Assembly (NCBI GenBank): GCA_002747395.1
Contig: PDPE01000010.1
Span: 1 to 39,799, forward strand
From: Pseudomonadota bacterium
Lineage (GTDB): Bacteria; Pseudomonadota; Gammaproteobacteria; Pseudomonadales; Oleiphilaceae
DNA: 39,799 bases
Direction: 5' to 3'
Below the pieces are notes generated by a model, which had not been told where the DNA came from, made no database searches, and saw only the letters and a list, made by a program, of their open reading frames with translations. This document shows, piece after piece, positions 1-7,998 of this stretch. The first letter of the stretch is position 1, and every line of letters starts with the position of its first letter. Position numbers and translations under genes: made by a program.

Positions 1-263
1 CGCCACAAAAATTGTGGCTTATTCCATTTGCAAACCGATACGAAGCCTTTTAAAACTTCTTCAATCTCTTTTTCACTGTAACGGCTTTTGGAAACAATTC
101 CTGATCGATAGCATACGTCCAGGTACTCGTTAAACAACGCATTTCCAATCTGCGGATGTAACTGTTTGAGTAAACACAACTCTACGATTCGGAAGCTGGC
201 ACTGGAGCGGCTTGGACTCAACAGTACGTTCACTAGTATGTTTGTATCTATGACTATATTCAT
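1..263 (-). CDS. PIN-domain ribonuclease (toxin-like), 3' end beyond the window
   Basis: The reverse strand stays open from about position 272 to the left edge and is therefore a gene cut by the window. From the ATG at 263 the protein begins MNIVIDTNILVNVLLSPS, then has an ASFRIVELCL helix and an LFNEYLDVCYRSGI segment. The hydrophobic strand ending in DTN(I/V)L, with its first metal-binding Asp, followed by a helix and an 'EY.DV' Glu, is the start of the PIN fold of the COG1569 'putative toxin, PIN family' proteins, which are Mg-dependent RNases. About 87 residues are visible and the C-terminal acidic residues lie outside. An in-frame ATG at 272 is an alternative start; neither has a clear ribosome binding site. 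No same-strand antitoxin gene is evident just upstream. The DNA is AT-richer than its neighbours, suggesting acquisition. The open forward frame over 166-405 is its antisense shadow. Confidence 0.72.
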   Translation of the reverse strand, partial: MNIVIDTNILVNVLLSPSRSSASFRIVELCLLKQLHPQIGNALFNEYLDVCYRSGIVSKSRYSEKEIEEVLKGFVSVCKWNKPQFLW

Positions 264-458
264 AGTTTGCATGATAGCAATTATGATGTCATCTATGAAG
301 GCATATATGACTACTGTTGAAGTAGATAATACAATTATGAAGAAGGCAGGGAAAACTTGTTCAGGGCAGGTTATACAACAATGGCCAGTTAAAGTGCATG
401 AGTAAGGCGTTTTAGTTTGAATAGTGGTAATGGGCAGGAAGATCGGGGGAGAGCAGTC

Positions 459-479
459 GCGCCTGTCTGTTTCAGGCGC
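459..479 (-). terminator. Hairpin downstream of the ComEA-like gene
   Basis: Perfect 7-bp stem (GCGCCTG at 459-465, CAGGCGC at 473-479) with a 7-nt loop, 14 nt past the reverse-strand stop at 494. No U-tract follows on the reverse strand, so it may be a weak terminator or a 3'-end stabiliser. Confidence 0.4.
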
Positions 480-493
480 ATCATTGATCGGGA

Positions 494-841
494 TCAGTTG
501 ATGGATATCAAATGCGCGTTTTTGCTCAGGATGCTGGCGCCAATTCCCTTGACGTCTTTCAGTTCATCAATATGGGCAAAGTGACCATAGGTTTTCCGAT
601 AGGTGACGATAGCTTGTGCTTTTTTCAGGCCGATTCCCCGCAAGGTGCTTGCCAGTGTCCTGGCATCTGCCGTGTTGATATTGATTTTTCCGGTTTGTCC
701 GGATAGTGCGACTTGTGCGGTTGTTTTTTCTTTGGCTACCTTGTTTGCAGCCGTATCGGCGTAGGCCAGATTGCACCCGATAAAGGATACAAGCGCAAAA
801 GCCAGCATAATACTGCGGGTAAAAACTGCTTTGATTTTCAT
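494..841 (-). CDS. Exported ComEA-like helix-hairpin-helix protein
   Basis: 115 residues. An N-terminal hydrophobic segment (residues 6-26, possible cleavage after AYA) directs export. Residues about 50-113 form a ComEA-type double helix-hairpin-helix domain: NINTADARTLAS, then the hairpin GIGLKKAQAIVTYR, the aromatic/acidic linker and the second hairpin VKGIGASILSKN. The family binds double-stranded DNA non-specifically; in competent bacteria ComEA pulls DNA through the periplasm, and many gammaproteobacteria carry such short stand-alone versions. The ATG at 841 follows GGAG at suitable spacing. The gene stands alone between the PIN gene and the rml operon. A Cys at residue 23 resembles a poor lipobox, so a lipoprotein is a less likely alternative. 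Family call is firm; a role in natural transformation is inference. Confidence 0.88.
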   Translation of the reverse strand: MKIKAVFTRSIMLAFALVSFIGCNLAYADTAANKVAKEKTTAQVALSGQTGKININTADARTLASTLRGIGLKKAQAIVTYRKTYGHFAHIDELKDVKGIGASILSKNAHLISIN

Positions 842-939
842 TGTGACAACTCCATGTCTTATTTTAAGGTTCGGGCCTGGAAAGCGCTATTCCGGTAACT
901 TGTTGTTGCTGCCAGGTTCGATTTTTGGGGGGGGGAGGG

Positions 940-964
940 CGGGTTCATGTTCCTTATGAACCCG
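940..964. repeat. Inverted repeat with a partial second copy
   Basis: CGGGTTCAT (940-948) and ATGAACCCG (956-964) form a 9-bp perfect stem with loop GTTCCTT. The loop plus right arm recurs almost exactly as GTTCCCTATGAACCC at about 1013-1027, without the left arm. It could be a small interspersed element or the trace of one. Confidence 0.5.
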
Positions 965-1237
965 GGTTTGAAAACAAACGCTCTCCCTCAAAAACAGGTA
1001 GGGCAGGTCCACGTTCCCTATGAACCCTCCTTGGAGACATATGCTTATCCCTAAGCTTTCTGTAACTTCCTTGTCATCCCTACAAATATGCATCCGTTGC
1101 ATGGGTGTCCATTCTACGGTTATTTGCAGAACGGAAAAGAGGATATTTGCCATGGTTTGCGTGAGATATTTCTTACAAAGAGTCAGCTTCACCGCCCCAA
1201 ACACGGCATTTCAAGAAGATATAGGGGATACCTCAAA

Positions 1238-1254
1238 AAAGTCTTAAAGACTTT
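1238..1254. promoter_or_regulatory. 17-bp palindrome, candidate operator
   Basis: AAAGTCTT-A-AAGACTTT is a perfect 8-bp-arm palindrome around a single central base, 112 bp before the rmlB start. The size and symmetry suit a dimeric regulator. No T-run follows on the forward strand. No regulator can be named. Confidence 0.35.
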
Positions 1255-1365
1255 GTCAATTCCATTTGCTGATTTTCCTGTTGTGGCTGTCGTAGCTTTA
1301 ACTTGTAATTTTATTTACACTTGCCATTCAATGTGTCGATACTTTTTGGGGTGAGCAAACTGTCT

Positions 1366-2472
1366 ATGAAATTCTTGATAACCGGAGGGGCAGGTTTTAT
1401 CGGCTCCGCAGTCATTCGTCACCTTGTCGAGAACACGGAGCACAGCGTGGTGAATGTGGATAAGCTGACCTATGCCGGCAACCTTGAGAATCTTGCGTCG
1501 GTTGAGGGCTCGCCTTCCTATCATTTCTACCGGGCTGATATTTGTGACCGGGAGCGCATGATGTCCATTTTCAGCGAGCAAAGACCGAATATCGTGATGC
1601 ATCTGGCAGCCGAGTCTCACGTTGATCGCTCTATAGATGGTCCGGCAGATTTTATCGAGACCAATATTGTCGGCACCTATACCCTGCTCGAAGTCACTCG
1701 TGCCTGGCTTGGCGATGTCGGTGAAAGCCTGTCCGGGCAGTTTCGGTTTCACCACGTTTCTACCGATGAAGTCTTTGGTAGCCTGGGAGACAGCGGCCTG
1801 TTTACCGAGGCCAGTAAATATGAGCCAAATTCACCCTACTCTGCTTCCAAGGCGTCTTCTGATCATCTGGTCAGGGCATGGCGAGAAACTTACGGCATTC
1901 CAACGGTATTGACCAATTGTTCAAACAACTACGGCCCTTACCACTTCCCGGAAAAGCTGATTCCCCTGGTTATTCACAATGCGCTGTCAGGCAAACCTCT
2001 GCCCGTTTACGGAAAGGGGGATCAGGTAAGGGACTGGCTCTATGTGGAGGATCATGCCCGGGCTCTGGTCAAGGTCGCGCTGGAAGGGAAGGTGGGTGAA
2101 ACCTACAATATTGGCGGACACAATGAAAAGCAGAATATTCAGGTGGTACAGACAATCTGTGACTTGCTGGAGCGGCTTCACCCCGAAAAGCCGACCGGTG
2201 TTGCCCGTTACCGCGATCTGATTACTCATGTTGCCGATCGTCCCGGACACGATCACCGTTACGCTATTGATGCCAGTAAAATTCAACGGGAATTGGGGTG
2301 GTATCCCCGGGAAACATTTGAAAGCGGTATGGAAAAGACCATTCGGTGGTATTTGAATAACCAGTCCTGGGTTCAACGAATTATGAATGGAGCATATCGG
2401 GGCGAGCGATTGGGTCTGGGGAGCAACGAACGGAACGGTAATGGTGGTATCAATGGCAAGCGTGATAACTAA
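1366..2472 (+). CDS. rmlB: dTDP-glucose 4,6-dehydratase
   Basis: Second step of dTDP-L-rhamnose synthesis: converts dTDP-D-glucose to dTDP-4-keto-6-deoxyglucose in the cytoplasm using bound NAD. It is an extended SDR enzyme with the Rossmann motif GGAGFIGS near the N-terminus, the catalytic STDEVFG segment (Thr-Asp-Glu active site) and the YSASK Tyr-Lys pair. I place the start at the ATG at 1366 (MKFLITGG), preceded by GGGGTGAG; a GTG at 1351 and an upstream ATG at 1321 are in frame but add non-homologous residues. That gives 368 residues, slightly longer than the usual ~355 because of a Gly/Asn-rich C-terminal tail. First gene of the polysaccharide operon, 12 nt before rmlA. Confidence 0.97.
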   Translation: MKFLITGGAGFIGSAVIRHLVENTEHSVVNVDKLTYAGNLENLASVEGSPSYHFYRADICDRERMMSIFSEQRPNIVMHLAAESHVDRSIDGPADFIETNIVGTYTLLEVTRAWLGDVGESLSGQFRFHHVSTDEVFGSLGDSGLFTEASKYEPNSPYSASKASSDHLVRAWRETYGIPTVLTNCSNNYGPYHFPEKLIPLVIHNALSGKPLPVYGKGDQVRDWLYVEDHARALVKVALEGKVGETYNIGGHNEKQNIQVVQTICDLLERLHPEKPTGVARYRDLITHVADRPGHDHRYAIDASKIQRELGWYPRETFESGMEKTIRWYLNNQSWVQRIMNGAYRGERLGLGSNERNGNGGINGKRDN

Positions 2473-2484
2473 AGAGGAGGCATC

Positions 2485-3348
2485 ATGAAAGGCATTGTTC
2501 TTGCCGGAGGGTCGGGCAGCCGGCTTCACCCGATTACCAAAGGGGTGTCGAAACAGTTGTTGCCTGTTTATGACAAGCCGATGATTTACTACCCTGTTTC
2601 GGTGTTGATGTTGGCCGGGATTCGTGAAATCCTGATTATTTCCACGCCCGTGGATCTGCCTTTTTTCAAAAAACTGCTTGGCTCGGGGGCGGAGTATGGT
2701 GTGTCTTTTTCCTATGCTGAACAGCCTCGACCGGAAGGGCTGGCCCAAGCCTTTTTGATTGGAGAGGAGTTTATTGGAGACAGTTCGGTTTGCATGGTGC
2801 TGGGAGATAATATCTTTTATGGACTGGGGTTCCGTCCGAAACTGGTTCAATCCGCGCAGCAGGAAAAGGGGGCAACGGTTTTCGGTTACCGGGTGACTGA
2901 CCCCGAGCGTTTTGGTGTGGTTGAATTTAACGATCAGGGATTGGCGCTTTCCATAGAGGAAAAGCCGATCAAACCCAAGTCCAATTATGCAGTAACGGGG
3001 CTCTATTTCTATGATAACGATGTGGTGTCCATTGCCAAAAGCATCAAGCCTTCATCGCGAGGTGAGCTGGAAATAACCGACATTAACAACGTGTACCTTG
3101 AACGTGGTGAACTTCGCGTGGAAAAGCTGGGCCGCGGGTTCGCCTGGCTGGATACCGGCACCCATGACAGCCTGCTTGAAGCTTCTCAGTTTGTGAAAGT
3201 TATTGAAACTCGTCAGGGTCTCAAAATCGCCTGTCTGGAAGAGATCGCCTTTGAACAGGGGTGGCTGGATGCCGGGCAGCTTTATGAGCAGGCAAAAGCG
3301 CTTGAAAAGACAGGATATGGGCAGTATTTGTTCGGGTTGTTGAAGTAA
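2485..3348 (+). CDS. rmlA: Glucose-1-phosphate thymidylyltransferase
   Basis: 287 residues. Makes dTDP-glucose from glucose-1-phosphate and dTTP, the entry and feedback-controlled step of the rhamnose pathway. The N-terminal nucleotidyltransferase signature [20 protein letters not shown], with DKPMIYYP after it, is diagnostic; GDNIFYG carries the metal-binding Asp, EEKP is the sugar-binding strand, and [13 protein letters not shown] closes the active site. Length is normal for RmlA. A strong ribosome binding site (AAAGAGGAGG) precedes the ATG. Its stop codon overlaps the rmlC start by one base (TAATG), indicating coupled translation. Confidence 0.98.
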   Translation: MKGIVLAGGSGSRLHPITKGVSKQLLPVYDKPMIYYPVSVLMLAGIREILIISTPVDLPFFKKLLGSGAEYGVSFSYAEQPRPEGLAQAFLIGEEFIGDSSVCMVLGDNIFYGLGFRPKLVQSAQQEKGATVFGYRVTDPERFGVVEFNDQGLALSIEEKPIKPKSNYAVTGLYFYDNDVVSIAKSIKPSSRGELEITDINNVYLERGELRVEKLGRGFAWLDTGTHDSLLEASQFVKVIETRQGLKIACLEEIAFEQGWLDAGQLYEQAKALEKTGYGQYLFGLLK

Positions 3349-3899
3349 TGAAAGTGTTAAAAACCAAAATTGAAGGTGTGCTGGTTGTCGAGCCCAGAGT
3401 ATTTGGTGACGAGCGTGGCTATTTTGTTGAAACCTGGCAGGCAAAGCGTTACAGAGCCGCAGGCATCTGCGCAGATTTTGTGCAGGACAACCATTCCCGT
3501 TCCGCACACGGGGTGTTGCGCGGGCTACACTTTCAGGTTTCCAGGCCGCAAGGCAAACTGGTGCGTGTTACCTGCGGAGAGGTGTATGACGTGGCGCTGG
3601 ATATCAGGCCGGACTCGCCGACCTTCGGTCAATGGGTGGGGGTGCTGCTTTCCGGAAAAAATCATTGTCAGCTTTATGTGCCACCGGGTTGTGCCCACGG
3701 CTTTTGTGTTACCAGTGAGTCGGCGGATTTTCTCTATAAATGCACCGATTACTACGATCCGGCAGATGAGGCCGGAATTATCTGGAATGACCCGGAGTTG
3801 GCGATTGAGTGGCCGATAGCCGCCCCCGTGCTGTCTGAAAAAGACACTCACTGGCCTACTTTTTCCCGGTTCAGGAAACAACTCGGGCAAAAGACATGA
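3348..3899 (+). CDS. rmlC: dTDP-4-dehydrorhamnose 3,5-epimerase
   Basis: 183 residues, a normal RmlC length. Epimerises C3 and C5 of dTDP-4-keto-6-deoxyglucose. This is a cupin-fold enzyme: the RGYFVETWQ strand, the HSRSAHGVLRGLHFQ segment with the catalytic His, and VYVxxGCAHGF-type residues (LYVPPGCAHGF), then YKCTDYYDPADEAGI, are all present. The start overlaps rmlA by one base and the last four bases overlap the rmlD start (ATGA), so the three genes are very probably translated as a coupled unit. Confidence 0.97.
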   Translation: MKVLKTKIEGVLVVEPRVFGDERGYFVETWQAKRYRAAGICADFVQDNHSRSAHGVLRGLHFQVSRPQGKLVRVTCGEVYDVALDIRPDSPTFGQWVGVLLSGKNHCQLYVPPGCAHGFCVTSESADFLYKCTDYYDPADEAGIIWNDPELAIEWPIAAPVLSEKDTHWPTFSRFRKQLGQKT

Positions 3900-4819
3900 T
3901 TATTCTAGTGGTTGGTGCTACCGGGCAATTGGGAAGTGAGCTCGTTCAAAGTGGTGCGCTTGAGCCCCATACCGTTCTGCAGGCAGTTCGCAGTGAAGCG
4001 GGTGAAGTGAAGGCGCTGGATGTGACCGACCCGGAAGCGCTGGCCGCTTTTTTTTGTGCTCACAAGATTGACCTGGTGATCAATGCGACCGGCTACACGG
4101 CTGTGGACAGGGCAGAAAGTGACCATGAGGGCGCCTTTCTTCTGAATGCACAGGCAGTGGCCAATCTTGCTGATGTTTGCGCACAACATGACTGTGTGCT
4201 GATTCATTTCTCAACCGATTATGTGTTTGATGGCAAGCAGAAAACTCCCTATGTAGAATCAAGCCCGACTTGCCCGGTCAGCGTGTATGGTCAATCAAAG
4301 CTGGCCGGGGAGCGGTTGCTGGCAGAGAGGCTGGATAAATTCATTATTCTTCGGGTCAGTTGGTTATTTGGTGCCAATGGCCATAACTTCGTGAAAACCA
4401 TGCTGAAACTGGCGAAGACCGGGAATGTGGTGAGAGTGGTTAATGACCAGAAGGGGGCTCCTACCGGCGTCAGGTCTGTTGCCAGTGCTGTGGCCAGAAT
4501 TATCTGCCATGATTCTTTTGGAAAAGACAGTTTTCCCTGGGGCGTCTATCATCTCCCTTCGTTACCGGCGGTGACCTGGTTCCAGTTTGCCGGGGTGGTT
4601 TTTGATCAGGCTCTGGAACTGGAGTTGTTGCCAAAAGCGGTCAAAGTCGTCCCTATCTCTTCCGAAGACTATCCCACTCCGGTAAAGCGACCCGAAAACT
4701 CGGTTCTGGCGAGCGAATTGATTGCAGATGCCTTCGGTATTGCTCCATCCTGCTGGAAAACAGATTTGAGGGGGATGCTGCAAGCTCTGAAGGTGCAAAA
4801 TCAGCATGTGAAAAACTGA
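3896..4819 (+). CDS. rmlD: dTDP-4-dehydrorhamnose reductase
   Basis: 307 residues. Last step of dTDP-L-rhamnose synthesis, NAD(P)H-dependent reduction of the 4-keto group. SDR features: GATGQLGSEL nucleotide-binding loop at the N-terminus, INATGYTAVDRAE, the STDYVFDG strand (catalytic Ser/Thr), YGQSKLAGE (Tyr-Lys pair) and the RVSWLFG strand. The ATG overlaps the end of rmlC in an ATGA junction. Together with rmlB, A and C it gives a complete rhamnose donor pathway in four consecutive genes. A 16-nt gap separates it from the sugar-phosphate transferase gene. Confidence 0.97.
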   Translation: MIILVVGATGQLGSELVQSGALEPHTVLQAVRSEAGEVKALDVTDPEALAAFFCAHKIDLVINATGYTAVDRAESDHEGAFLLNAQAVANLADVCAQHDCVLIHFSTDYVFDGKQKTPYVESSPTCPVSVYGQSKLAGERLLAERLDKFIILRVSWLFGANGHNFVKTMLKLAKTGNVVRVVNDQKGAPTGVRSVASAVARIICHDSFGKDSFPWGVYHLPSLPAVTWFQFAGVVFDQALELELLPKAVKVVPISSEDYPTPVKRPENSVLASELIADAFGIAPSCWKTDLRGMLQALKVQNQHVKN

Positions 4820-4835
4820 CAGGCGACGGGAATAG

Positions 4836-5912
4836 ATGGGAATAGATACTTCTTTCGCGCTTTTAGCCTTTGTGATTGCCTTTTTCGGTACCTCTTTTCT
4901 GCGCAAATACGCATTGAATCTGGGGCTGACCGATGAACCCAATCACCGAAGCTCTCATGCCGTGGCCATGCCTCGCGGTGGCGGGGTTGCCGTGGTTGCT
5001 TCATTCTCTGTTTTTCTTCTTCTGGCCGGCTTTTTCGGTATCAATACGCCTTTGGGTTCGCTCGCCGTTCTGATTCCTGCCTGGGCTGTTGCCGTAGCCG
5101 GATTGATAGATGATCTTGGCCATCTGTCAGCCGGTTATCGCTTGCTGGTTCACTTTGTGGCTTCTGCTGTTGTGTTGTCTGTTCTGGCTTCCGGCCATTC
5201 TGTATTGTCGTCAATTCCGATGTGGCTTACTCTGGCACTGGGCGCGATTGCCCTGGTGAGTATGGTCTGGCTGGTCAATCTGTTTAATTTTATGGATGGT
5301 ATTGACGGAATCGTTGCGCTTGAAGTGCTGTCCGTATGTGCATCCGCTTTCATACTTCTTGCAATAAATGATGGACTGGCGATTGCCGGGTTCCCGATCC
5401 AGGTTTTTTTTATGGCTATGGCAGGCTTTTGTTTCTGGAACTTTCCAAAAGCGGAAATCTTTATGGGAGATGTCGGGAGCGGGTTTGTGGGTTTTGTCAT
5501 GGCCCTTTTTATTTTGATAACCACCAGTAACGGGCTGCTCTCTGTTTTTGTCTGGTTGATCCTGCTGGCGGTTTTCTGGGTGGATGCCACATACACGCTG
5601 CTTCGACGGCTTGTTACCGGCCAGAATATTGCCCAGGCTCACCGAAGTCATGCCTATCAGATTCTGGCTTCAAGGTGGGGGGCGCACTGGAAGGTGAGTT
5701 GTACCGTTGCCGCCGTCAATCTTCTTTGGCTGTTTCCGCTGGCGGCATTGACCAACCTGATTGCCAATGTCGAGACGGGTTTTTGGAAAGCCACTTTTTA
5801 TGCAAGTGCCGTTTTGGTCATTGCGGTTTTGCCGTTAATTTTTGTTCAGGTCCGGCTTGGAGCAGGTGAAAAGGCGTGCCAAAAAGACTACAATGTTTTC
5901 CGTCAGACCTGA
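4836..5912 (+). CDS. WecA/WbpL-type undecaprenyl-phosphate sugar-1-phosphate transferase
   Basis: 358 residues, polytopic inner-membrane protein with about ten hydrophobic segments. It belongs to the MraY/WecA glycosyltransferase-4 family, which moves an N-acetylhexosamine-1-phosphate from UDP to undecaprenyl phosphate and so starts a glycan repeat unit. Visible motifs: LIDDLGHL (Asp pair at 92-93), NLFNFMDGIDG (150-158), MGDVGSGFVGF (210-220) and the cytoplasmic HRSHAYQ motif (269-275) typical of the WecA/WbpL branch. It sits directly before a WbpM-like dehydratase, the pair found at the end of Pseudomonas O-antigen clusters, so a WbpL-like role is the best guess. The donor sugar (GlcNAc, FucNAc or QuiNAc) cannot be told. 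Confidence 0.92.
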   Translation: MGIDTSFALLAFVIAFFGTSFLRKYALNLGLTDEPNHRSSHAVAMPRGGGVAVVASFSVFLLLAGFFGINTPLGSLAVLIPAWAVAVAGLIDDLGHLSAGYRLLVHFVASAVVLSVLASGHSVLSSIPMWLTLALGAIALVSMVWLVNLFNFMDGIDGIVALEVLSVCASAFILLAINDGLAIAGFPIQVFFMAMAGFCFWNFPKAEIFMGDVGSGFVGFVMALFILITTSNGLLSVFVWLILLAVFWVDATYTLLRRLVTGQNIAQAHRSHAYQILASRWGAHWKVSCTVAAVNLLWLFPLAALTNLIANVETGFWKATFYASAVLVIAVLPLIFVQVRLGAGEKACQKDYNVFRQT

Positions 5913-6005
5913 GCAGATATAAAAATGAGCAATATTGAAGGGACGTCCCCGAGTTGATCGCGGCGTGGAAATAAACGGAATTTTGGGAAGCAGAATAGTA
6001 TATAG

Positions 6006-7955
6006 ATGATAGCGCTTCTGTTTGAACTTTCTCGGAGAAACAAACGGCTGGTCTCGATTTTTGCGGATCTTCTGTTTTTGCCTTTTGCTTTTTGGTTGTC
6101 CATGAGCCTGATACAGGGCCGGATTTTTTGGCCCGATCAAAATACATTCTACATGGCCATGGCTGCAACGGCTGTTGTCAGTATTGCGGCTTTTATCCGG
6201 CTGGGGCTCTATCGTGCTGTTATCCGGTATATGAGCAATCACGCACTGGTGGCCGTGGTTACCGGGGTTAGCATTTCGGCAACCGTTCTTGCCCTTTCCG
6301 GACTGTTTTATGGCGCCCCGATTCCCCCATCAGTCTGGTTGATATACTGGTGCCTCGCCTTGCTGTTTGTCGGCGGCTCCCGAATGACAATCAGATTCAT
6401 TTTTCAGCATCAAATGATGAAATCGAAGGAGCGCGTGATCATCTACGGCTCTGGAAGCTCGGGTATACAACTCAGTTCGGTGCTCTATCAGGGCAATCAG
6501 TTCCAGCCTGTTGCATTTATTGATGATGACTCCCGAAGACTCGGAAACATTCTGAATGGCCTGCGGGTTTATCCAACTGTTCATATGGCCCGTACCATAG
6601 AAAAGTATGGAGCCAAGCGCATTCTGCTGGCTTTGGACAATACGCCGCGCTCCAGGCGGAACCTGATCCTCCGCTTTCTTGAGGACTTGCCGGTGCAGGT
6701 GCAGACCATTCCATCCATGTCGGATATTGTCAGCGGGAAATCAACCATTGCAGAGGTCAGGGATGTTGATATAGAAGACTTGCTTGGTCGTGATGAGGTG
6801 GTGCCGGACAACAGTTTGATCAAAAGGTGCATCACAGGTAAAGTGGTGATGGTGACCGGAGCAGGAGGTTCCATTGGAGCCGAGTTGTGCCGTCAACTGG
6901 TAGAGCATGAGCCCATGCGGCTGGTTTTGTTCGAGCTTTCAGAGTATGCCCTTTATCGAATTGAACAAGAGTTATCCAAAGCGATTGAGACCAGAAAGCT
7001 TTCTGTGGAGCTGGTTACGGTGTTGGGGTCAGTTCAGAAAGAGCATCGGGTAGAAGTCATCATGCACACATTTGGTGTGCAAACTGTTTATCATGCGGCT
7101 GCCTACAAGCACGTGCCCATGGTGGAGCACAATATCGTTGAGGGGGTGCGGAACAACGTATTTGGTACCTGGTATTGTGCCGAGGCCGCGATCAGGGCCG
7201 GTGTTGAAAGCTTTATTCTGGTTTCTACCGACAAGGCGGTTCGTCCCACCAACATTATGGGGGCGAGCAAGCGGATGGCAGAACTGGTTTTGCAAGGCCT
7301 GGCGGAAAGGCAGTCCAAAACGCGCTTTTGTATGGTGCGTTTTGGCAATGTGCTTGGCTCTTCGGGTTCGGTCGTCCCCTTGTTTCGTGAACAGATTAGA
7401 AAGGGTGGGCCGGTGACGGTCACAAACAAAAATATTACCCGTTACTTTATGACCATTCCGGAAGCGGCCCAGCTGGTTTTGCAGGCAGGCTCCATGAGCA
7501 GCGGAGGTGAGGTGTTCGTGCTGGAAATGGGAAGTCCGATTAAAATCGACGACCTGGCCAGAAAGATGATTCACCTGATGGGCTATGAAGTAAAAGACGA
7601 CATTCATCCCGATGGTGACATCGAGATCAGTTATACCGGGTTGAGAGCAGGTGAAAAGCTGTTTGAAGAAACGCTGATTGGTGGCAACCCGATGGGAACC
7701 GAGCATGGTCGTATCATGAAGGCACAGGAAACGTTCCTTCCCTGGGAGGAGCTCAAGGCATTGCTCGATGAAATGGACAGGGCATGCCATACCTTCGATT
7801 GCGAGCGTGTTCGTCAGCTTCTGGTGAGTGCGCCAACAGATTATCAACCCAGGAATGAAAATCAGGACCTGGTTTGGCAGCAAAATCGCCTTCTGGAGAC
7901 AAGATCCAACAAGGTTAAAGTGTTGAAGCCGGTCAAGAAAGAAGGGGTGGCGTAA
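6006..7955 (+). CDS. WbpM/PglF/CapD-type UDP-N-acetylglucosamine 4,6-dehydratase
   Basis: 649 residues. Four N-terminal membrane segments (roughly residues 15-37, 48-66, 80-102, 108-125) precede a first nucleotide-binding-like region (VIIYGSGSSG, about 144-153) and a soluble SDR catalytic domain with GAGGSIG (285-291) and STDKAVRPTNIMGASKR (407-423). In this class the usual SDR catalytic Tyr is replaced by Met, as seen in NIMGASK. Members convert UDP-GlcNAc to a 4-keto-6-deoxy intermediate for QuiNAc, FucNAc or bacillosamine. A stop codon lies in frame immediately before the ATG, which fixes 6006 as the first possible ATG. A 93-nt gap separates it from the upstream transferase. Confidence 0.94.
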   Translation: MIALLFELSRRNKRLVSIFADLLFLPFAFWLSMSLIQGRIFWPDQNTFYMAMAATAVVSIAAFIRLGLYRAVIRYMSNHALVAVVTGVSISATVLALSGLFYGAPIPPSVWLIYWCLALLFVGGSRMTIRFIFQHQMMKSKERVIIYGSGSSGIQLSSVLYQGNQFQPVAFIDDDSRRLGNILNGLRVYPTVHMARTIEKYGAKRILLALDNTPRSRRNLILRFLEDLPVQVQTIPSMSDIVSGKSTIAEVRDVDIEDLLGRDEVVPDNSLIKRCITGKVVMVTGAGGSIGAELCRQLVEHEPMRLVLFELSEYALYRIEQELSKAIETRKLSVELVTVLGSVQKEHRVEVIMHTFGVQTVYHAAAYKHVPMVEHNIVEGVRNNVFGTWYCAEAAIRAGVESFILVSTDKAVRPTNIMGASKRMAELVLQGLAERQSKTRFCMVRFGNVLGSSGSVVPLFREQIRKGGPVTVTNKNITRYFMTIPEAAQLVLQAGSMSSGGEVFVLEMGSPIKIDDLARKMIHLMGYEVKDDIHPDGDIEISYTGLRAGEKLFEETLIGGNPMGTEHGRIMKAQETFLPWEELKALLDEMDRACHTFDCERVRQLLVSAPTDYQPRNENQDLVWQQNRLLETRSNKVKVLKPVKKEGVA

Positions 7956-7998
7956 GCTTGCCAGGTTTTTCAATCTATCAGAATTTTGGAGAAACGAA

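Larger units (their letters stand above)
842..1365. other. Long non-coding stretch upstream of the rml operon
   Basis: About 520 bp between the divergent ComEA-like gene and rmlB. Open frames exist on both strands, but none has a recognisable domain, good start or coherent composition. It holds a G-run (nine or more G near 928-935), an inverted repeat at 940-964, a diverged copy of half of that repeat near 1013-1027, and a palindrome at 1238-1254. The promoter of the polysaccharide operon should lie here. I found no convincing JUMPstart/ops element. Confidence 0.5.

Noticed and set aside
166..405. 79-codon forward open frame with a hydrophobic middle, membrane-protein-like
   Set aside because: It is antisense to the start of the PIN-domain gene, whose reverse frame has a clear family signature.
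887..1354. Several open frames of 75-105 codons on both strands upstream of rmlB
   Set aside because: They overlap one another, lack ribosome binding sites and show no domain or plausible composition.
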